Below, piece by piece: positions 36,061 through 45,881 of a stretch of DNA of 64,000 nucleotides; the first letter of the stretch is position 1, and every line of letters starts with the position of its first letter. The DNA is from Rouxiella silvae (lineage in GTDB: Bacteria > Pseudomonadota > Gammaproteobacteria > Enterobacterales > Enterobacteriaceae), in contig NZ_MRWD01000011.1 in NCBI RefSeq assembly GCF_002093625.1, forward strand, positions 1 through 64,000. The letters are read 5' to 3'. The notes below the pieces were generated by a model. The model ran no database searches. It saw only the letters and a program-made list of their open reading frames with translations, and had not been told where the DNA came from. The position numbers were made by a program, and so were the translations under genes.

Positions 36061-38411
36061 AGCGCCTCCTGCAATAGCGTGACGCCGCGCAGCACGCGTT
36101 CTGGCGTAGCCGGCGCGTCGAGCTGAGGATGAATTCGATAATCAGCCACGCTGGCGATGGCGTCCTTGATGGCAGACCACACCGAAATGCCTAACATAAA
36201 CGGCGGCTCACCCACTGCCTTGGAATGAAAAACGGTGTCCTCGGGATTTTTGCGATTTTCGACCAACTTGACTCTGAGGTCCTGCGGCACGTCGGCAATC
36301 GCCGGGATTTTATAGCTCGCAGGCCCGCTGGTTTCTAATCGCCCTTTTCCGTTCCACACCAGCTCTTCCGTGGTTAACCAGCCCATACCCTGCACAAAAC
36401 CCCCTTCAACCTGACCGATGTCGATAGCCGGATTCAGCGAGTCCCCGACGTCGTGCAGAATATCGGCACGCAGCAGCCGATATTCGCCGGTTAGCGTATC
36501 TATTAACACCTCGGAGCAGGCCGCGCCGTAGGAGAAATAGTAAAAAGGATGCCCAGCGGCCTTGCTGCGATCATAAAAAATCTTTGGCGTTTTATAAAAA
36601 CCGGTGCTTGATAGCGGCACTTGATTAAGCCACGCCTGCTGCACCACCTGCTGGAAGCTGAAATACTGCTCTTTTACTCGTACCTGACCATTGCTAAAAC
36701 TGACCTCTGCCGCGCTGGCATCGTGGAGGCGCATCAGCATCTCAATCAGTCGACCTTTGATAATTTCAGCGGCATTTTGCGCCGCTTTTCCGTTCAAGTC
36801 AGCCCCCGACGAGGCGGCCGTTGGCGAAGTATTGGGCACTTTCCCCGTGTCTGTGGCAGTTATCTGAATAGTTGACAGCGGCACCTGAAACACTTCGGCC
36901 ACCACCTGAGCGACTTTAGTGTTCAGCCCTTGCCCCATTTCTGTGCCGCCGTGATTGAGCTGAATACTGCCGTCGGTGTATACCAGCACCAGCGCACCGG
37001 CCTGATTAAGGAAGCTGGCGGTAAACGAAATCCCAAATTTGACCGGCGTCAGTGCCAACCCCTTCTTGAGATACGGACTGTGCCGATTAAACGCTTTAAC
37101 CGCCTCGCGACGGGCCGCATAGTCAGCACTTTCCTCAAGACTGGCGGTCATCTCGTGCAGCAAATTTTGCTCAACCGTCTGATAATAATGCGTTATATTG
37201 CGGTCTTCGGTGCCGTAGTAGTTGATTTTGCGCACCCATAACGGGTCGAGGCCGAGCTCACGGGCAATATGGTCAATAATGTGCTCGATGGCCACCATGC
37301 CCTGCGGTCCGCCAAATCCGCGGTAGGCGGTGTTTGAAGCAGTGTGTGTTTTGCAGCGATAGCCGGTAATGGTCGCATCACCCAAATAATAAGCATTGTC
37401 GGCGTGGAACATGGCGCGGTCGATAATCGAACCTGATAAATCAAGTGAATAGCCGCAGTTTCCGGCAAGATTTATTTCGATGCCGCAGATTTGGCCCTGT
37501 GCATTGTAACCGACATCATAAGTGACATAAAACGGATGACGCTTGCCCGTGATCGTCATGTCATCCTGGCGAGACAGACGCATTTTAACCGGCCTGCCGG
37601 TGAGATGTGCTGCCAGCGCCGCCAGACAGGCCGTGCCCGCTGCCTGCGTCTCTTTGCCGCCAAAACCCCCACCCATCCGGCGCATATCCACCACCACTTT
37701 GTGCATCGGCAGGTCTAACACCGACGCCACCAGTTTCTGCACTTCGGTAGGATGCTGGGTCGAGCTGTAGACCAGCATTGCTCCATCTTCGCCTGGCATT
37801 ACTGAAGCTATCTGCGTTTCGAGGTAAAAGTGTTCCTGACCGCCAATTTCCAGCTCTCCCTGAAGCCGGTTTTCCGCGGCCGCCAATGCGGCGCAGGCGT
37901 CACCACGCTTGTGCTGATGCGGCTCTTCAACGAAGAATTGCTCGGCAAGCGCCTGTTTCACGCTGAGTACAGCGTCGAGTTCACGATACTCAATCACCGC
38001 CGCCGCTGCCGCCTGCCGTGCTGCTTCCTGGGTCGTTGCCGCAACGACCAGAATCACCTGGCCGTAATATTCGATGCGGTCTTTAGCCAGCAGCGGATCG
38101 CCGTGCGTCAGCGGTGCAATGTCCAACTCACCCGGTACATCGGCCGCGGTGATCACTCTCACCACGCCGGGAATGGTATAGCAAGGCTCAACGTCGATAC
38201 GTAAAATCTCGGCGTGCGCCACGTCGCTGATGCGTGGAGCCAGGTGCAACTGGTTGGGGAACTCGAGCCTGTCGTCGATATATATGGCTTCGCCGCTGAC
38301 GTGTTTATCGGCGCTTTCGTGTTTCATGCTTTTGCCTGCACCGCTGGACAAACCGGCGCGAAACAGTGCGGCCATCTCTTCCTGTGAAGCAACTGAGGGT
38401 AATTTAGACAT
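36039..38411 (-). CDS. xdhB: xanthine dehydrogenase, molybdopterin-binding subunit
   Basis: Large subunit of the XdhAB molybdoenzyme that oxidises hypoxanthine to xanthine and urate. The 790-residue chain (family about 780) has VSGEAIYIDDRLEFPNQLH at the front, MRRMGGGFGGKETQAAG, AYRGFGGPQGMVAIEHI and GGTEMGQGLNTKVAQV around the cofactor, and AVGEPPFMLG with the catalytic Glu near the C-terminus. It overlaps xdhA by eight bases and xdhC by 22, showing tight coupling. Confidence 0.95.
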   Translation of the reverse strand: MSKLPSVASQEEMAALFRAGLSSGAGKSMKHESADKHVSGEAIYIDDRLEFPNQLHLAPRISDVAHAEILRIDVEPCYTIPGVVRVITAADVPGELDIAPLTHGDPLLAKDRIEYYGQVILVVAATTQEAARQAAAAAVIEYRELDAVLSVKQALAEQFFVEEPHQHKRGDACAALAAAENRLQGELEIGGQEHFYLETQIASVMPGEDGAMLVYSSTQHPTEVQKLVASVLDLPMHKVVVDMRRMGGGFGGKETQAAGTACLAALAAHLTGRPVKMRLSRQDDMTITGKRHPFYVTYDVGYNAQGQICGIEINLAGNCGYSLDLSGSIIDRAMFHADNAYYLGDATITGYRCKTHTASNTAYRGFGGPQGMVAIEHIIDHIARELGLDPLWVRKINYYGTEDRNITHYYQTVEQNLLHEMTASLEESADYAARREAVKAFNRHSPYLKKGLALTPVKFGISFTASFLNQAGALVLVYTDGSIQLNHGGTEMGQGLNTKVAQVVAEVFQVPLSTIQITATDTGKVPNTSPTAASSGADLNGKAAQNAAEIIKGRLIEMLMRLHDASAAEVSFSNGQVRVKEQYFSFQQVVQQAWLNQVPLSSTGFYKTPKIFYDRSKAAGHPFYYFSYGAACSEVLIDTLTGEYRLLRADILHDVGDSLNPAIDIGQVEGGFVQGMGWLTTEELVWNGKGRLETSGPASYKIPAIADVPQDLRVKLVENRKNPEDTVFHSKAVGEPPFMLGISVWSAIKDAIASVADYRIHPQLDAPATPERVLRGVTLLQEALCAPTIG

Positions 38412-39867
38412 ATTGTGTCACCCGCATCAGCGTATCGGTTGAAGTGGTTTCAATCAGGCAGCGGCGCAGCAGATTTTTTGCCACCTGCATGCGGTACTCC
38501 TGACTGGCGCGGAAGTCACTAATCGGCTGATAGTCATGAGTCAGCGCCTGACAGGCACGCTCCACGGTGGCGGCCTGCCACGGTTGACCGATCAGCAGTT
38601 TTTCACAGTGCTCTGCCCTTTTGGCCACCGCAGCCATGCCGCCGTAGGCGATAAATGCGTGAGTCACTACACCGTGATTAACCTCAATATGAAACGCGCC
38701 GCACACTGCCGAAATGTCGTCATCCAGGCGTTTCGACACCTTATACACTTTCAGCGTGCGCGTTGAATCTGGCTCGACGCGGGGAATAACGATCTGCTCA
38801 ATGAATTCGCCGGCCTGCAGTGCAGTCTGCTTATAACCCAGATAAAACTGTGCCAGCGGCAGAGTGCGCTGCTGCGAACCGCGACGCAGGCGCAAAGAGG
38901 CACCCAGCGCCAGAAGCACGGGTCCGCCATCACCAATAGGAGAAGCATTGGCAATATTACCGCCAAAGGTGCCCTGATTACGGATCTGCTGCGAGGCAAA
39001 GCGCTCTAGCAGTGCACCAAAATCAGGAAATTCTCGCTCCAGCAGCGGCATGCAATCACTTAACGTTGCTGCGCCACCGAGAATAACCTGCTCACCGTCG
39101 ATGAAGGCGGTTTTCATGTCAGGAATATGGCTGAGCGCAATGAGCTGCGTCAGACGCCGGTGCCGCTGGGTGACCTCGAGCGCCAGATCGGTACCGCCGG
39201 CCACCAGTTTTGCCTCAGGATTTGCCAGATAGGCTGACGCCAGATCTTCAATGGTGGAAGGTATCAGGCTGAGGTCTTCATGATGGCGAATCGTTTGACC
39301 TGAGTCGGGGGCAATGGCCCGCAGGCGCTGCAAAGTAACGTTTTCAGCTCGGTCGAACTGATCGACAGGACGCTCCTCGCAGGCTTGGAATGCAGCATCG
39401 ACAATCGGTCGATAACCGGTGCAGCGGCAAAGGTTTCCTGAAAGTGCCTGCAGAATAGGTTCACGTTTTGCCTCACGCCTGGTGGTCGAGAGATTTTTTT
39501 GCAGTGCAAATACCGACATCACAAATCCCGGCGTACAAAAGCCACACTGGGAGGCGTGATTATCCACCATTGCCTGCTGCACGCTGTGCAACTGCCCCTG
39601 ATGCTTAAGGTCTTCAACGGTAATTAACTGTTTACCCTGCAGGGCTGAAATGAACGTCAGGCAGGCATTGACGGGGGTATAGCGCAGCGCATTGCCCTGC
39701 GGCTCGGCAATAACCACCGTACACGCGCCACAGTCACCCGAGGCACAGCCTTCTTTGGTTCCGCATCGGCCCACGTCGCGACGCAGATATTGCAAAACTG
39801 TGGTATCCGGCGGCAGTGCGGCTTCCTGTTGCAAACGGTCATTTAACAAAAATTGGATCATAGTCAT
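38404..39867 (-). CDS. xdhA: xanthine dehydrogenase, iron-sulfur/FAD subunit
   Basis: Small subunit that passes electrons from molybdenum through two [2Fe-2S] clusters to FAD. The plant-type cluster cysteines are in GRCGTKEGCASGDCGACTVV; the second cluster uses CGFCTPGFVMS and NLCRCTGYRPI. The FAD domain follows with KLVAGGTDLALEVT and FGGNIANASPIGDGGP. The 487-residue form starts MTMIQFLLNDRL at 39867; the second ATG at 39861 fits the AGGG ribosome site slightly better, and a further ATG at 39927 is unlikely. A RutR-type operator lies about 55-70 bases upstream of the chosen start. Confidence 0.94.
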   Translation of the reverse strand: MTMIQFLLNDRLQQEAALPPDTTVLQYLRRDVGRCGTKEGCASGDCGACTVVIAEPQGNALRYTPVNACLTFISALQGKQLITVEDLKHQGQLHSVQQAMVDNHASQCGFCTPGFVMSVFALQKNLSTTRREAKREPILQALSGNLCRCTGYRPIVDAAFQACEERPVDQFDRAENVTLQRLRAIAPDSGQTIRHHEDLSLIPSTIEDLASAYLANPEAKLVAGGTDLALEVTQRHRRLTQLIALSHIPDMKTAFIDGEQVILGGAATLSDCMPLLEREFPDFGALLERFASQQIRNQGTFGGNIANASPIGDGGPVLLALGASLRLRRGSQQRTLPLAQFYLGYKQTALQAGEFIEQIVIPRVEPDSTRTLKVYKVSKRLDDDISAVCGAFHIEVNHGVVTHAFIAYGGMAAVAKRAEHCEKLLIGQPWQAATVERACQALTHDYQPISDFRASQEYRMQVAKNLLRRCLIETTSTDTLMRVTQYV

Positions 39868-39919
39868 ACCCTGCTCACGTTGTTGCTGCCAAAAATTGCC
39901 TTCAAACAAACCAATCGAT

Positions 39920-39935
39920 TTGTACAATTGGTCAA
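39920..39935. promoter_or_regulatory. RutR-type operator upstream of xdhA (degenerate left half)
   Basis: TTGTACAATTGGTCAA shares the right half TTGGTCAA and 14 of 16 bases with the RutR palindrome TTGACCAATTGGTCAA. The left half is imperfect. It lies where it could block the xdh promoter. Confidence 0.6.
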
Positions 39936-40015
39936 ATTAATGTTTTAAATGAAGCAATATTGATGCCAACAATGTTTGAATGGTAATTCATATAAATCGT
40001 AGTTATTAACGCCGA

Positions 40016-40642
40016 TTAGAGTGCGCAGCCGCGCAGTATCAGCGTCGTGACTTCACTAATAATGTGCTCGCGGTTCTCTTCGCTGCTGCTGATATCGCGA
40101 TACATATGGTTAACCTGAACCGCAAAGTCGGCATAGTACTGGGTCACTGCCCAGATGTTCATAATAAACAATCGCGCGTCGAGTGGTCGGATCTTCTCTT
40201 GCTCAATCCACTGATTAATCAGGTTTTCTTTATTGATGATATGGGCAATCGCGCTGGGCCAATACTTGTGCAAATAGTGCCCGCCGCCGAGTACCTCACT
40301 GGTAAAAATGCGCGAAAGCTCGGGCTGACGAAACGAGAAATCCATCTTGTTGCGGATATAGCGGCTAAGTACCGCCTCAGGCTCCACCAGACTGTCATCA
40401 AACTGAATGATCTCGGCCCAGACGCTCAACACCTTCTGCAGCAGCTCCTCATAAAGCTCCTCTTTACCGGTAATATAGTAGTGAAGCTGGGTTTTTTTCA
40501 TTCCAGCCCGCTGCGCAATCGCTTGCGTAGTGGCGCCTAAAAAGCCTTTCTCGCTGAATTCAGCGATTGCCGCGGCGTGAATGCTTTCCATCGTGCGTTC
40601 ACGGGCAACTCTGACTCGACTGGTACTGATTTCACTGTTCAT
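40016..40642 (-). CDS. RutR-like TetR-family regulator of purine/pyrimidine catabolism
   Basis: A 208-residue TetR-family protein resembling E. coli RutR: ESIHAAAIAEFSEKGFLGAT and IAQRAGMKKTQLHYYITGKE form the DNA-binding domain. The effector domain keeps RutR landmarks such as IFTSEVLGGGHYL, FIMNIWAVTQYYADFAVQV and IRPLDARLF. It stands between xdhA and guaD, both preceded by RutR-like palindromes, so it most likely represses them and senses uracil, xanthine or a related base. True RutR elsewhere in the genome cannot be excluded. Confidence 0.85.
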   Translation of the reverse strand: MNSEISTSRVRVARERTMESIHAAAIAEFSEKGFLGATTQAIAQRAGMKKTQLHYYITGKEELYEELLQKVLSVWAEIIQFDDSLVEPEAVLSRYIRNKMDFSFRQPELSRIFTSEVLGGGHYLHKYWPSAIAHIINKENLINQWIEQEKIRPLDARLFIMNIWAVTQYYADFAVQVNHMYRDISSSEENREHIISEVTTLILRGCAL

Positions 40643-40746
40643 ATTTGGTGCACTCTGCCTCTTTATGGCGCGAATTTTTGGCTCATCGGCACGGGTTGAC
40701 TATCAGGAGTGCCAACTTCGGCAACCCCTGATATTTATACAGTATT

Positions 40747-42072
40747 TTATTTTGCTCGCTGATAGACCACTTTGCCGTCAACCAGCGTTCGATAGATATT
40801 GCGATCATCACCCAGCGTCATGAGCACGAACAGCCTTTCGGCCAGCGTTTTACTGTTGCCGCTGCGCAACTGCTGTAACGCCGTCGCGCTGGGGTCAAGC
40901 ACTACCATGTCAGCCTCTTTACCGACATCAAAGTTGCCAATTTTATCATCAAGATGCAGTGCCCGTGCGCCGCCCAGCGTGGCGTGGTAAAACGCTTCAA
41001 ACGCTGACAGTCGATACTTCTGCAACTGGCCAACTTTGTATGCCTCGCTCAGGGTTTGCAGCATATTAAACGTGGTACCGGCCCCTACATCGGTACCGAT
41101 GCCAAGACGCACTCTCTTTTGCCACGACGTCTGAAGGTTAAACAGGCCGCTACCGAGGAACAGGTTTGAGGTTGGACAAAAAGCAATGCTCGAGTCGGTA
41201 TCGCTGAGGCAATCCCACTCCTCTTCATGTAAATGCAGGCAGTGGGCAAAAATACAGCGCGAACCGGTAAGGTTATAGTGATGATAAACATCGAGATAAC
41301 GCTGATGTTCCGGGTAGAGAGATTTGACCCAAGAAATTTCGTCGGCATTTTCACTGAGATGCGTTTGCAGATAGATATCGGGATAATCTGCCTTGATAGC
41401 GCGCACTTTTTCGAGCAACTGTGGCGAAGAGGTCGGCACAAAGCGCGGCGTTAGCGCGTAGCTCAGCCGTTTATGATTGTGCCAGCGCTCAATCAGCGTA
41501 CGGGTGTCGCGCTCGCTCTGCGCCGGGGTTTCTAGCACGGATTCTGGCGCATTTTTGTCCATCATCACTTTACCGGCAATCAAGCGCATATTCAGCGCTG
41601 CCGCCGCGGTGAACAGCGCGTCGACCGACTGCGGATGCACCGTACCAAACACCAGTGCGGTGGTCGTGCCGTTGTTAAGCAACTGTTCGATGAAGAAAGC
41701 CGACATTCGTCTCGCGTAGTCTATATCGTGATACTGTGCTTCAGTCGGGAAGGTGTAATTGCTCAACCATTCCAGCAGTTGCTCACCGTAGGCACCGATC
41801 ATTTCGGTTTGTGGATAATGAATATGGGTATCAACAAAACCGGGTATTATCAACTTGTCTCGATAGTCGTCCAAAGGGACGGCGGAGAGGTTTTGTGCCA
41901 GGCGTCGTTCGCCCTCTTCACGACTGCCAAGCCAGACGATTTTGCCACTATTAAGAAACATCATCCCGTCTTCAATATAACGGGCTTGGCTCTCTAGCTC
42001 TGAGGGTACCCCGACTATTTGGCTGAAATCAAAGAAGTTTCCACGAATGGCGCGGGTAATAGTCTGGCTCAT
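40747..42072 (-). CDS. guaD: guanine deaminase
   Basis: Cytoplasmic zinc amidohydrolase converting guanine to xanthine, which the neighbouring xanthine dehydrogenase oxidises. The 441-residue protein has the metal motif FVDTHIHYPQTEMIGAYG, LQTHLSENADEI, RCIFAHCLHLHEEE, FCPTSNLFLGSGLF and GTDVGAGTTFNML, all characteristic of GuaD. A palindromic RutR-type operator lies about 105 bases upstream. Confidence 0.95.
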   Translation of the reverse strand: MSQTITRAIRGNFFDFSQIVGVPSELESQARYIEDGMMFLNSGKIVWLGSREEGERRLAQNLSAVPLDDYRDKLIIPGFVDTHIHYPQTEMIGAYGEQLLEWLSNYTFPTEAQYHDIDYARRMSAFFIEQLLNNGTTTALVFGTVHPQSVDALFTAAAALNMRLIAGKVMMDKNAPESVLETPAQSERDTRTLIERWHNHKRLSYALTPRFVPTSSPQLLEKVRAIKADYPDIYLQTHLSENADEISWVKSLYPEHQRYLDVYHHYNLTGSRCIFAHCLHLHEEEWDCLSDTDSSIAFCPTSNLFLGSGLFNLQTSWQKRVRLGIGTDVGAGTTFNMLQTLSEAYKVGQLQKYRLSAFEAFYHATLGGARALHLDDKIGNFDVGKEADMVVLDPSATALQQLRSGNSKTLAERLFVLMTLGDDRNIYRTLVDGKVVYQRAK

Positions 42073-42391
42073 AGGTTTACCTGTCTAATTGCAATACTCT
42101 TGATCTGGCATGCAGTTTCAAAGAAATTGGTTTTGTTATAGTCCTCTCTTTTTAAGCAAAGGCTATGCCATTAGTTTGACCAATTGGTCAGCCCATAAGA
42201 TGCTTGTTATAACTTATTGAATATAAAAATTTTATTACACTTAAATTTCACTGCACGAGAGCAGACAACTGCTAAAATAATGCTTACAGCGTTACACATT
42301 TCTTAAATTGAATATGTAGAGTGCAGAATTGCACCAGCAACGGGCAATGTTGCTTTAATTAAGTCAGGGACGTCTTAACCTCGAGAAAGTT
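42073..42391. other. divergent intergenic region between guaD and kup copy 2
   Basis: 319 bases with no gene. It holds the RutR-type palindrome at 42176-42191 on the guaD side, an AT-rich kup promoter region, and a small hairpin GCAAC-N7-GTTGC near 42339-42355 in the kup leader. Confidence 0.5.
42176..42191. promoter_or_regulatory. RutR-type operator upstream of guaD
   Basis: TTGACCAATTGGTCAG contains the perfect 14-base palindrome TGACCAATTGGTCA and matches the RutR consensus TTGACCA-N2-TGGTCAA at all but the last base. About 105 bases before the guaD ATG. Confidence 0.78.
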
Positions 42392-44260
42392 ATGACAGTA
42401 CATAAAAAACAGTCTTTGGCTATCGTCACGCTTACGGCGATTGGCGTAGTTTATGGTGACATTGGCACCAGCCCGCTCTATACCCTACGCGAGTGTTTAT
42501 CCGGTGAGTGGGGAATTGGCATCAGTCAGGCGTCAGTTTTCGGCTTTCTTTCCCTTATTTTCTGGCTGCTGACCAGCGTGGTATCCATCAAGTATTTGCT
42601 GTTCGTTCTCAGGGCCGACGACGCCGGTGAAGGCGGTATTTTAACCTTGATGTCACTGGCCGGGCGAAATATAGACACGCGCTATATGCCGATGGTGGTA
42701 ATTATGGGGCTGATTGGTGGCAGCTTCTTTTACGGTGACGGTGTGATTACGCCCGCTATTTCGGTTATGTCGGCGATTGAGGGGATGGAAATTATTGCAC
42801 CCAACCTCTCAACCTATGTTGTGCCACTGTCAGTAGTGATTTTAACCGGGCTGTTTGTGATTCAAAAACACGGTACCGGAAGCATTGGTAAACTTTTTGC
42901 CCCCGTGATGCTGCTGTGGTTTCTTACTCTGGCGGTGATGGGCGTACGCGGCATTGCGCAGTATCCCGAAATACTCAAAGCGCTCAATCCCTATTGGGCG
43001 TTCAACTTTTTTGTACAGTATAAGCTGATTTCATTTTTTGCCCTCGGCGCTGCGGTACTTTCCGTGACCGGTGCCGAAGCGCTCTATGCTGATATGGGGC
43101 ACTTTACGCGCCCTTCAATTCGTATCGCCTGGTTTAGCATTGTGCTGCCCTCGCTGGTGCTCAACTATTTTGGTCAGGGTGCCCTGCTGTTGCAGCATCC
43201 CGAAGCCATCAAGAATCCTTTTTTCCTGCTCGCCCCCGATTGGGCATTAATTCCGCTGCTAATTCTTTCGGCCTTTGCCACCGTTATTGCCTCGCAGGCG
43301 GTGATTTCAGGCGTTTTCTCTCTTACGCGACATGCAGTGCGGCTGGGTTACTTACCGCCGATGCGCATCATTTACACCTCCGATAAAGAGTCCGGTCAGA
43401 TTTATATTCCCGCCATCAACTGGATGCTGTATCTGGCAGTGCTGATCGTCATCGCCAGTTTCAAAAGTTCGAGCAACCTCGCTGCCGCCTACGGCATCGT
43501 GGTGACCGGCACCATGGCGCTAACCTCTGTGCTGTTTTGCTTCGTCGCGGTTTATAACTGGCATTGGAATCGTTGGGCGGTAGGGTTACTGTTGGCACTG
43601 TTGCTTGCAGTTGATATTCCGTTATTTTCAGCCAATTTGATCAAGGTATTTGCCGGCGGTTGGCTGCCAATTTGTATCGGTATCGCCTTCCTGGTGGTGA
43701 TGACTACCTGGCGCACCGAGCGTTTTAACGTGTTGCGCAAGATGGCGGAACACGGCAATTCGCTGAGCGCGATGATAACCTCGCTTGAGAAAAATCCTCC
43801 GATTCGCGTGCCGGGCACTGCCGTTTACCTGTCTCGCGTGGTCAACGTCATTCCCACCGCGCTGTTGCATAATATGAAGCATAACAAGATATTGCATGAA
43901 CGAGTGGTGCTGCTCACCATTCGCACCGAAGAAGTCCCTTACGTGGCCAACGTGCGGCGAGTCGAAATTGAACAGCTTTCTCCGACCTTCTGGCGGGTAG
44001 TCGCAAGCTATGGCTGGCGAGAGAAACCGAATATGGAAGGGATACTTCAGCGCTGCGCCGTTGATGGACTTAACTGTTTGATGATGCAAACTTCGTTCTT
44101 TATGTCGCATGAGGCGTTGATTTTAGGCAAAAGGCCCTGGCACCATCGGGTGCGCGGTATGCTTTTTCTGACACTGGCGCGAAATGCGCTGCGTTCACCC
44201 GATCTGTTTGAGGTGCCACCCAATCGGGTGATTGAACTGGGAACGCAGATGGACATTTAA
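42392..44260 (+). CDS. kup: Kup potassium uptake transporter, copy 2
   Basis: A 622-residue KUP-family K+ transporter, the exact length of E. coli Kup. Motifs: [56 protein letters not shown] and a C-terminal cytoplasmic domain with [11 protein letters not shown]. The sequence [11 protein letters not shown]-like segment and the C-terminal end ([11 protein letters not shown]) resemble E. coli Kup more than the copy at 18174 does, so this is probably the orthologue and the other the extra paralogue. Followed by a strong hairpin. Confidence 0.93.
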   Translation: MTVHKKQSLAIVTLTAIGVVYGDIGTSPLYTLRECLSGEWGIGISQASVFGFLSLIFWLLTSVVSIKYLLFVLRADDAGEGGILTLMSLAGRNIDTRYMPMVVIMGLIGGSFFYGDGVITPAISVMSAIEGMEIIAPNLSTYVVPLSVVILTGLFVIQKHGTGSIGKLFAPVMLLWFLTLAVMGVRGIAQYPEILKALNPYWAFNFFVQYKLISFFALGAAVLSVTGAEALYADMGHFTRPSIRIAWFSIVLPSLVLNYFGQGALLLQHPEAIKNPFFLLAPDWALIPLLILSAFATVIASQAVISGVFSLTRHAVRLGYLPPMRIIYTSDKESGQIYIPAINWMLYLAVLIVIASFKSSSNLAAAYGIVVTGTMALTSVLFCFVAVYNWHWNRWAVGLLLALLLAVDIPLFSANLIKVFAGGWLPICIGIAFLVVMTTWRTERFNVLRKMAEHGNSLSAMITSLEKNPPIRVPGTAVYLSRVVNVIPTALLHNMKHNKILHERVVLLTIRTEEVPYVANVRRVEIEQLSPTFWRVVASYGWREKPNMEGILQRCAVDGLNCLMMQTSFFMSHEALILGKRPWHHRVRGMLFLTLARNALRSPDLFEVPPNRVIELGTQMDI

Positions 44261-44299
44261 GGGGGGCGAGGGACAAGGGTTATTTCGAGGATTAAAAGA

Positions 44300-44330
44300 G
44301 TCAAAAGGATCTCAGTCAGATCCTTTTGAC
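44300..44330 (+). terminator. hairpin after kup copy 2
   Basis: GTCAAAAGGATCT and AGATCCTTTTGAC form a perfect 13-pair stem around CAGTC, 40 bases after the kup stop. The T-rich part is inside the stem, so it may act in both directions. Confidence 0.7.
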
Positions 44331-44344
44331 GAGTAAATACACCT

Positions 44345-44488
44345 TTATTTCATCGACAGTAACTTTTCATAATCGGGGTAGATATGGGGAATTTCTGCGC
44401 GACTGCCATCCGGATAGGGGGAGTAAACGAAAGCGATCTTCTCGATGTAAACCACGGCGTGGGTGGTATTTACTCTCAAACAGTCAAC
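44345..44488 (-). pseudogene. 47-codon C-terminal gene fragment downstream of the ROK repressor
   Basis: An open minus-strand frame without an ATG reads HAVVYIEKIAFVYSPYPDGS and then RAEIPHIYPDYEKLLSMK before its stop. Composition looks like real protein and the piece looks like the last part of a larger enzyme, but I do not recognise it. A stop codon at 44489-44491 and the end of the ROK gene cut it off. It may be what remains of a gene once part of the sugar locus; initiation at a TTG (44479) cannot be excluded. Confidence 0.45.
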
Positions 44489-44495
44489 TTAGCCC

Positions 44496-45683
44496 CTATT
44501 TCAACAACACTTCATACTGCGGATTAAACTCGTCAAAAATGGGCAACGCGGCTGCACCTAGCGCCGGGGTATCAATCCCTGTCATGCCCATGCGCAGACG
44601 CATTCCATAGGGATAGCGGCTACGCACCGAGCTGTAAAGCGGCGTCAGTTTTTTCATCAAACGCTCAACCAGCTCTTGCGGCATCATACCGCCGATAATC
44701 ACACACTCAGCGTCAAACACACATTCCATAATGTTAATTGCCTGGCAGGTCGGCTCAATTACCGTGTCTAGCCATTGATCAAACAGCCCTGGGTCTACCG
44801 CCAGCAAATCTTCCGGCATGGCAGAAATGGGGTCGAGGCCGCAGCCTTCATATGCCGCCTGCAGTGACAGGTAACGTTCCAGACAGCCGTTATTGCCGCA
44901 GTAGCAGGCGCGCCCGCCCGGTTGCACCACCATATGTCCAATCTCGCCCGCATTGTGTGCATGGCCGGTATAAATTCTGCCGTCGGTAAAAATCCCTGCC
45001 CCGAGTCCGGTGCCGATATACAGGTAGACAAACGAGTTGAGCTGTTTGGCCACGCCGTGAAAACGTTCGCCAATGGCCGCTACCGTCGCGTCATTTTCAA
45101 GCGTTACCGGCCAACCGGTCGCCGCACTCAGTCTGCTCTCAACGTCAATATTATCCCAGCCGTGCAACGTGGTGGGCCCGAGAGAGGAAAGCCCTTCCAC
45201 TCCAAACGGACCGGGCATCACAATGCCGATGCCCAGCATCTTCCGCCAGTCAATTTTATTATTCTCGCCGCCTAATTCTTGGCGCATTTCTTGCAGTATT
45301 TGCTCGATGCATTGCAACGTTGGTTCCGGCTGCGGTTTTTGCACCAGAACAAGGCGGCGAAAGCGCACTTTACCCTTTAGGTCGACCAACACCACGACCA
45401 GCGATTGATGGTCGAGGTGAATACCAATCGAGTAGGCGCTGTCGGGATTGAGGGTCAGTGGCGTTGCAGGTTGCCCTCGGCCACCGCCGCGACGGGGCAA
45501 ATGAGAAGACAGAATACCTGCCTGCTCAAGCTCGTTAGCGATGTTGGATACGGTTTGCGGCGTTAAAGAAGTGAGACGTGCGATTTCTGCCCGCGTGAGT
45601 TCACCATTAAGCCGTATGGCTTCAATGACGACGCGACGATTGTGCGCACGAGCATGTTCAAGATTAGTTCCAGAAGTTGTCAT
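44496..45683 (-). CDS. ROK-family transcriptional repressor of the sugar ABC locus
   Basis: A 395-residue NagC/Mlc-type repressor. The N-terminal winged helix reads GELTRAEIARLTSLTPQTVS. The ROK sugar-kinase-like domain has VMPGPFGVEGLSSLGP, ENDATVAAIGE, YIGTGLGAGIFTDGRIY and the zinc motif GRACYCGNNGCLERYLS. It is divergent from the ABC importer operon with 257 bases between, where two copies of a 29-base operator lie. It probably senses the imported sugar or its phosphate. Confidence 0.9.
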   Translation of the reverse strand: MTTSGTNLEHARAHNRRVVIEAIRLNGELTRAEIARLTSLTPQTVSNIANELEQAGILSSHLPRRGGGRGQPATPLTLNPDSAYSIGIHLDHQSLVVVLVDLKGKVRFRRLVLVQKPQPEPTLQCIEQILQEMRQELGGENNKIDWRKMLGIGIVMPGPFGVEGLSSLGPTTLHGWDNIDVESRLSAATGWPVTLENDATVAAIGERFHGVAKQLNSFVYLYIGTGLGAGIFTDGRIYTGHAHNAGEIGHMVVQPGGRACYCGNNGCLERYLSLQAAYEGCGLDPISAMPEDLLAVDPGLFDQWLDTVIEPTCQAINIMECVFDAECVIIGGMMPQELVERLMKKLTPLYSSVRSRYPYGMRLRMGMTGIDTPALGAAALPIFDEFNPQYEVLLK

Positions 45684-45731
45684 AACTGCCTATGCACCAA
45701 GGGAAAGCTTGCAAACAGTATGCTGCCAGCG

Positions 45732-45760
45732 ATTAAAGCAATCAAATTGATTTTATTAAT
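45732..45760. promoter_or_regulatory. ROK operator candidate, copy 1
   Basis: ATTAAAGCAATCAAATTGAT followed by TTTATTAAT. The core AATCAA-A-TTGATT is a perfect dyad. It lies 49 bases upstream of the ROK start, so it may mediate autoregulation. Confidence 0.65.
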
Positions 45761-45881
45761 GCAGCAGGCATCACAGCGCCGAGTGTTAAAAGTATGTTAC
45801 TTATTAGTGAAAGGTAGTACAGCACGAGATTTATGGCGCACGGATGCTCAAGGTGATAGTGGGTCCATTTTTTTGCCCCCT

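Noticed and set aside
42458-42470. Near-matS GTGACATTGGCAC in kup copy 2
   Set aside because: One mismatch in the invariant right arm; the sequence encodes the conserved GDIGTSP motif, which explains it.
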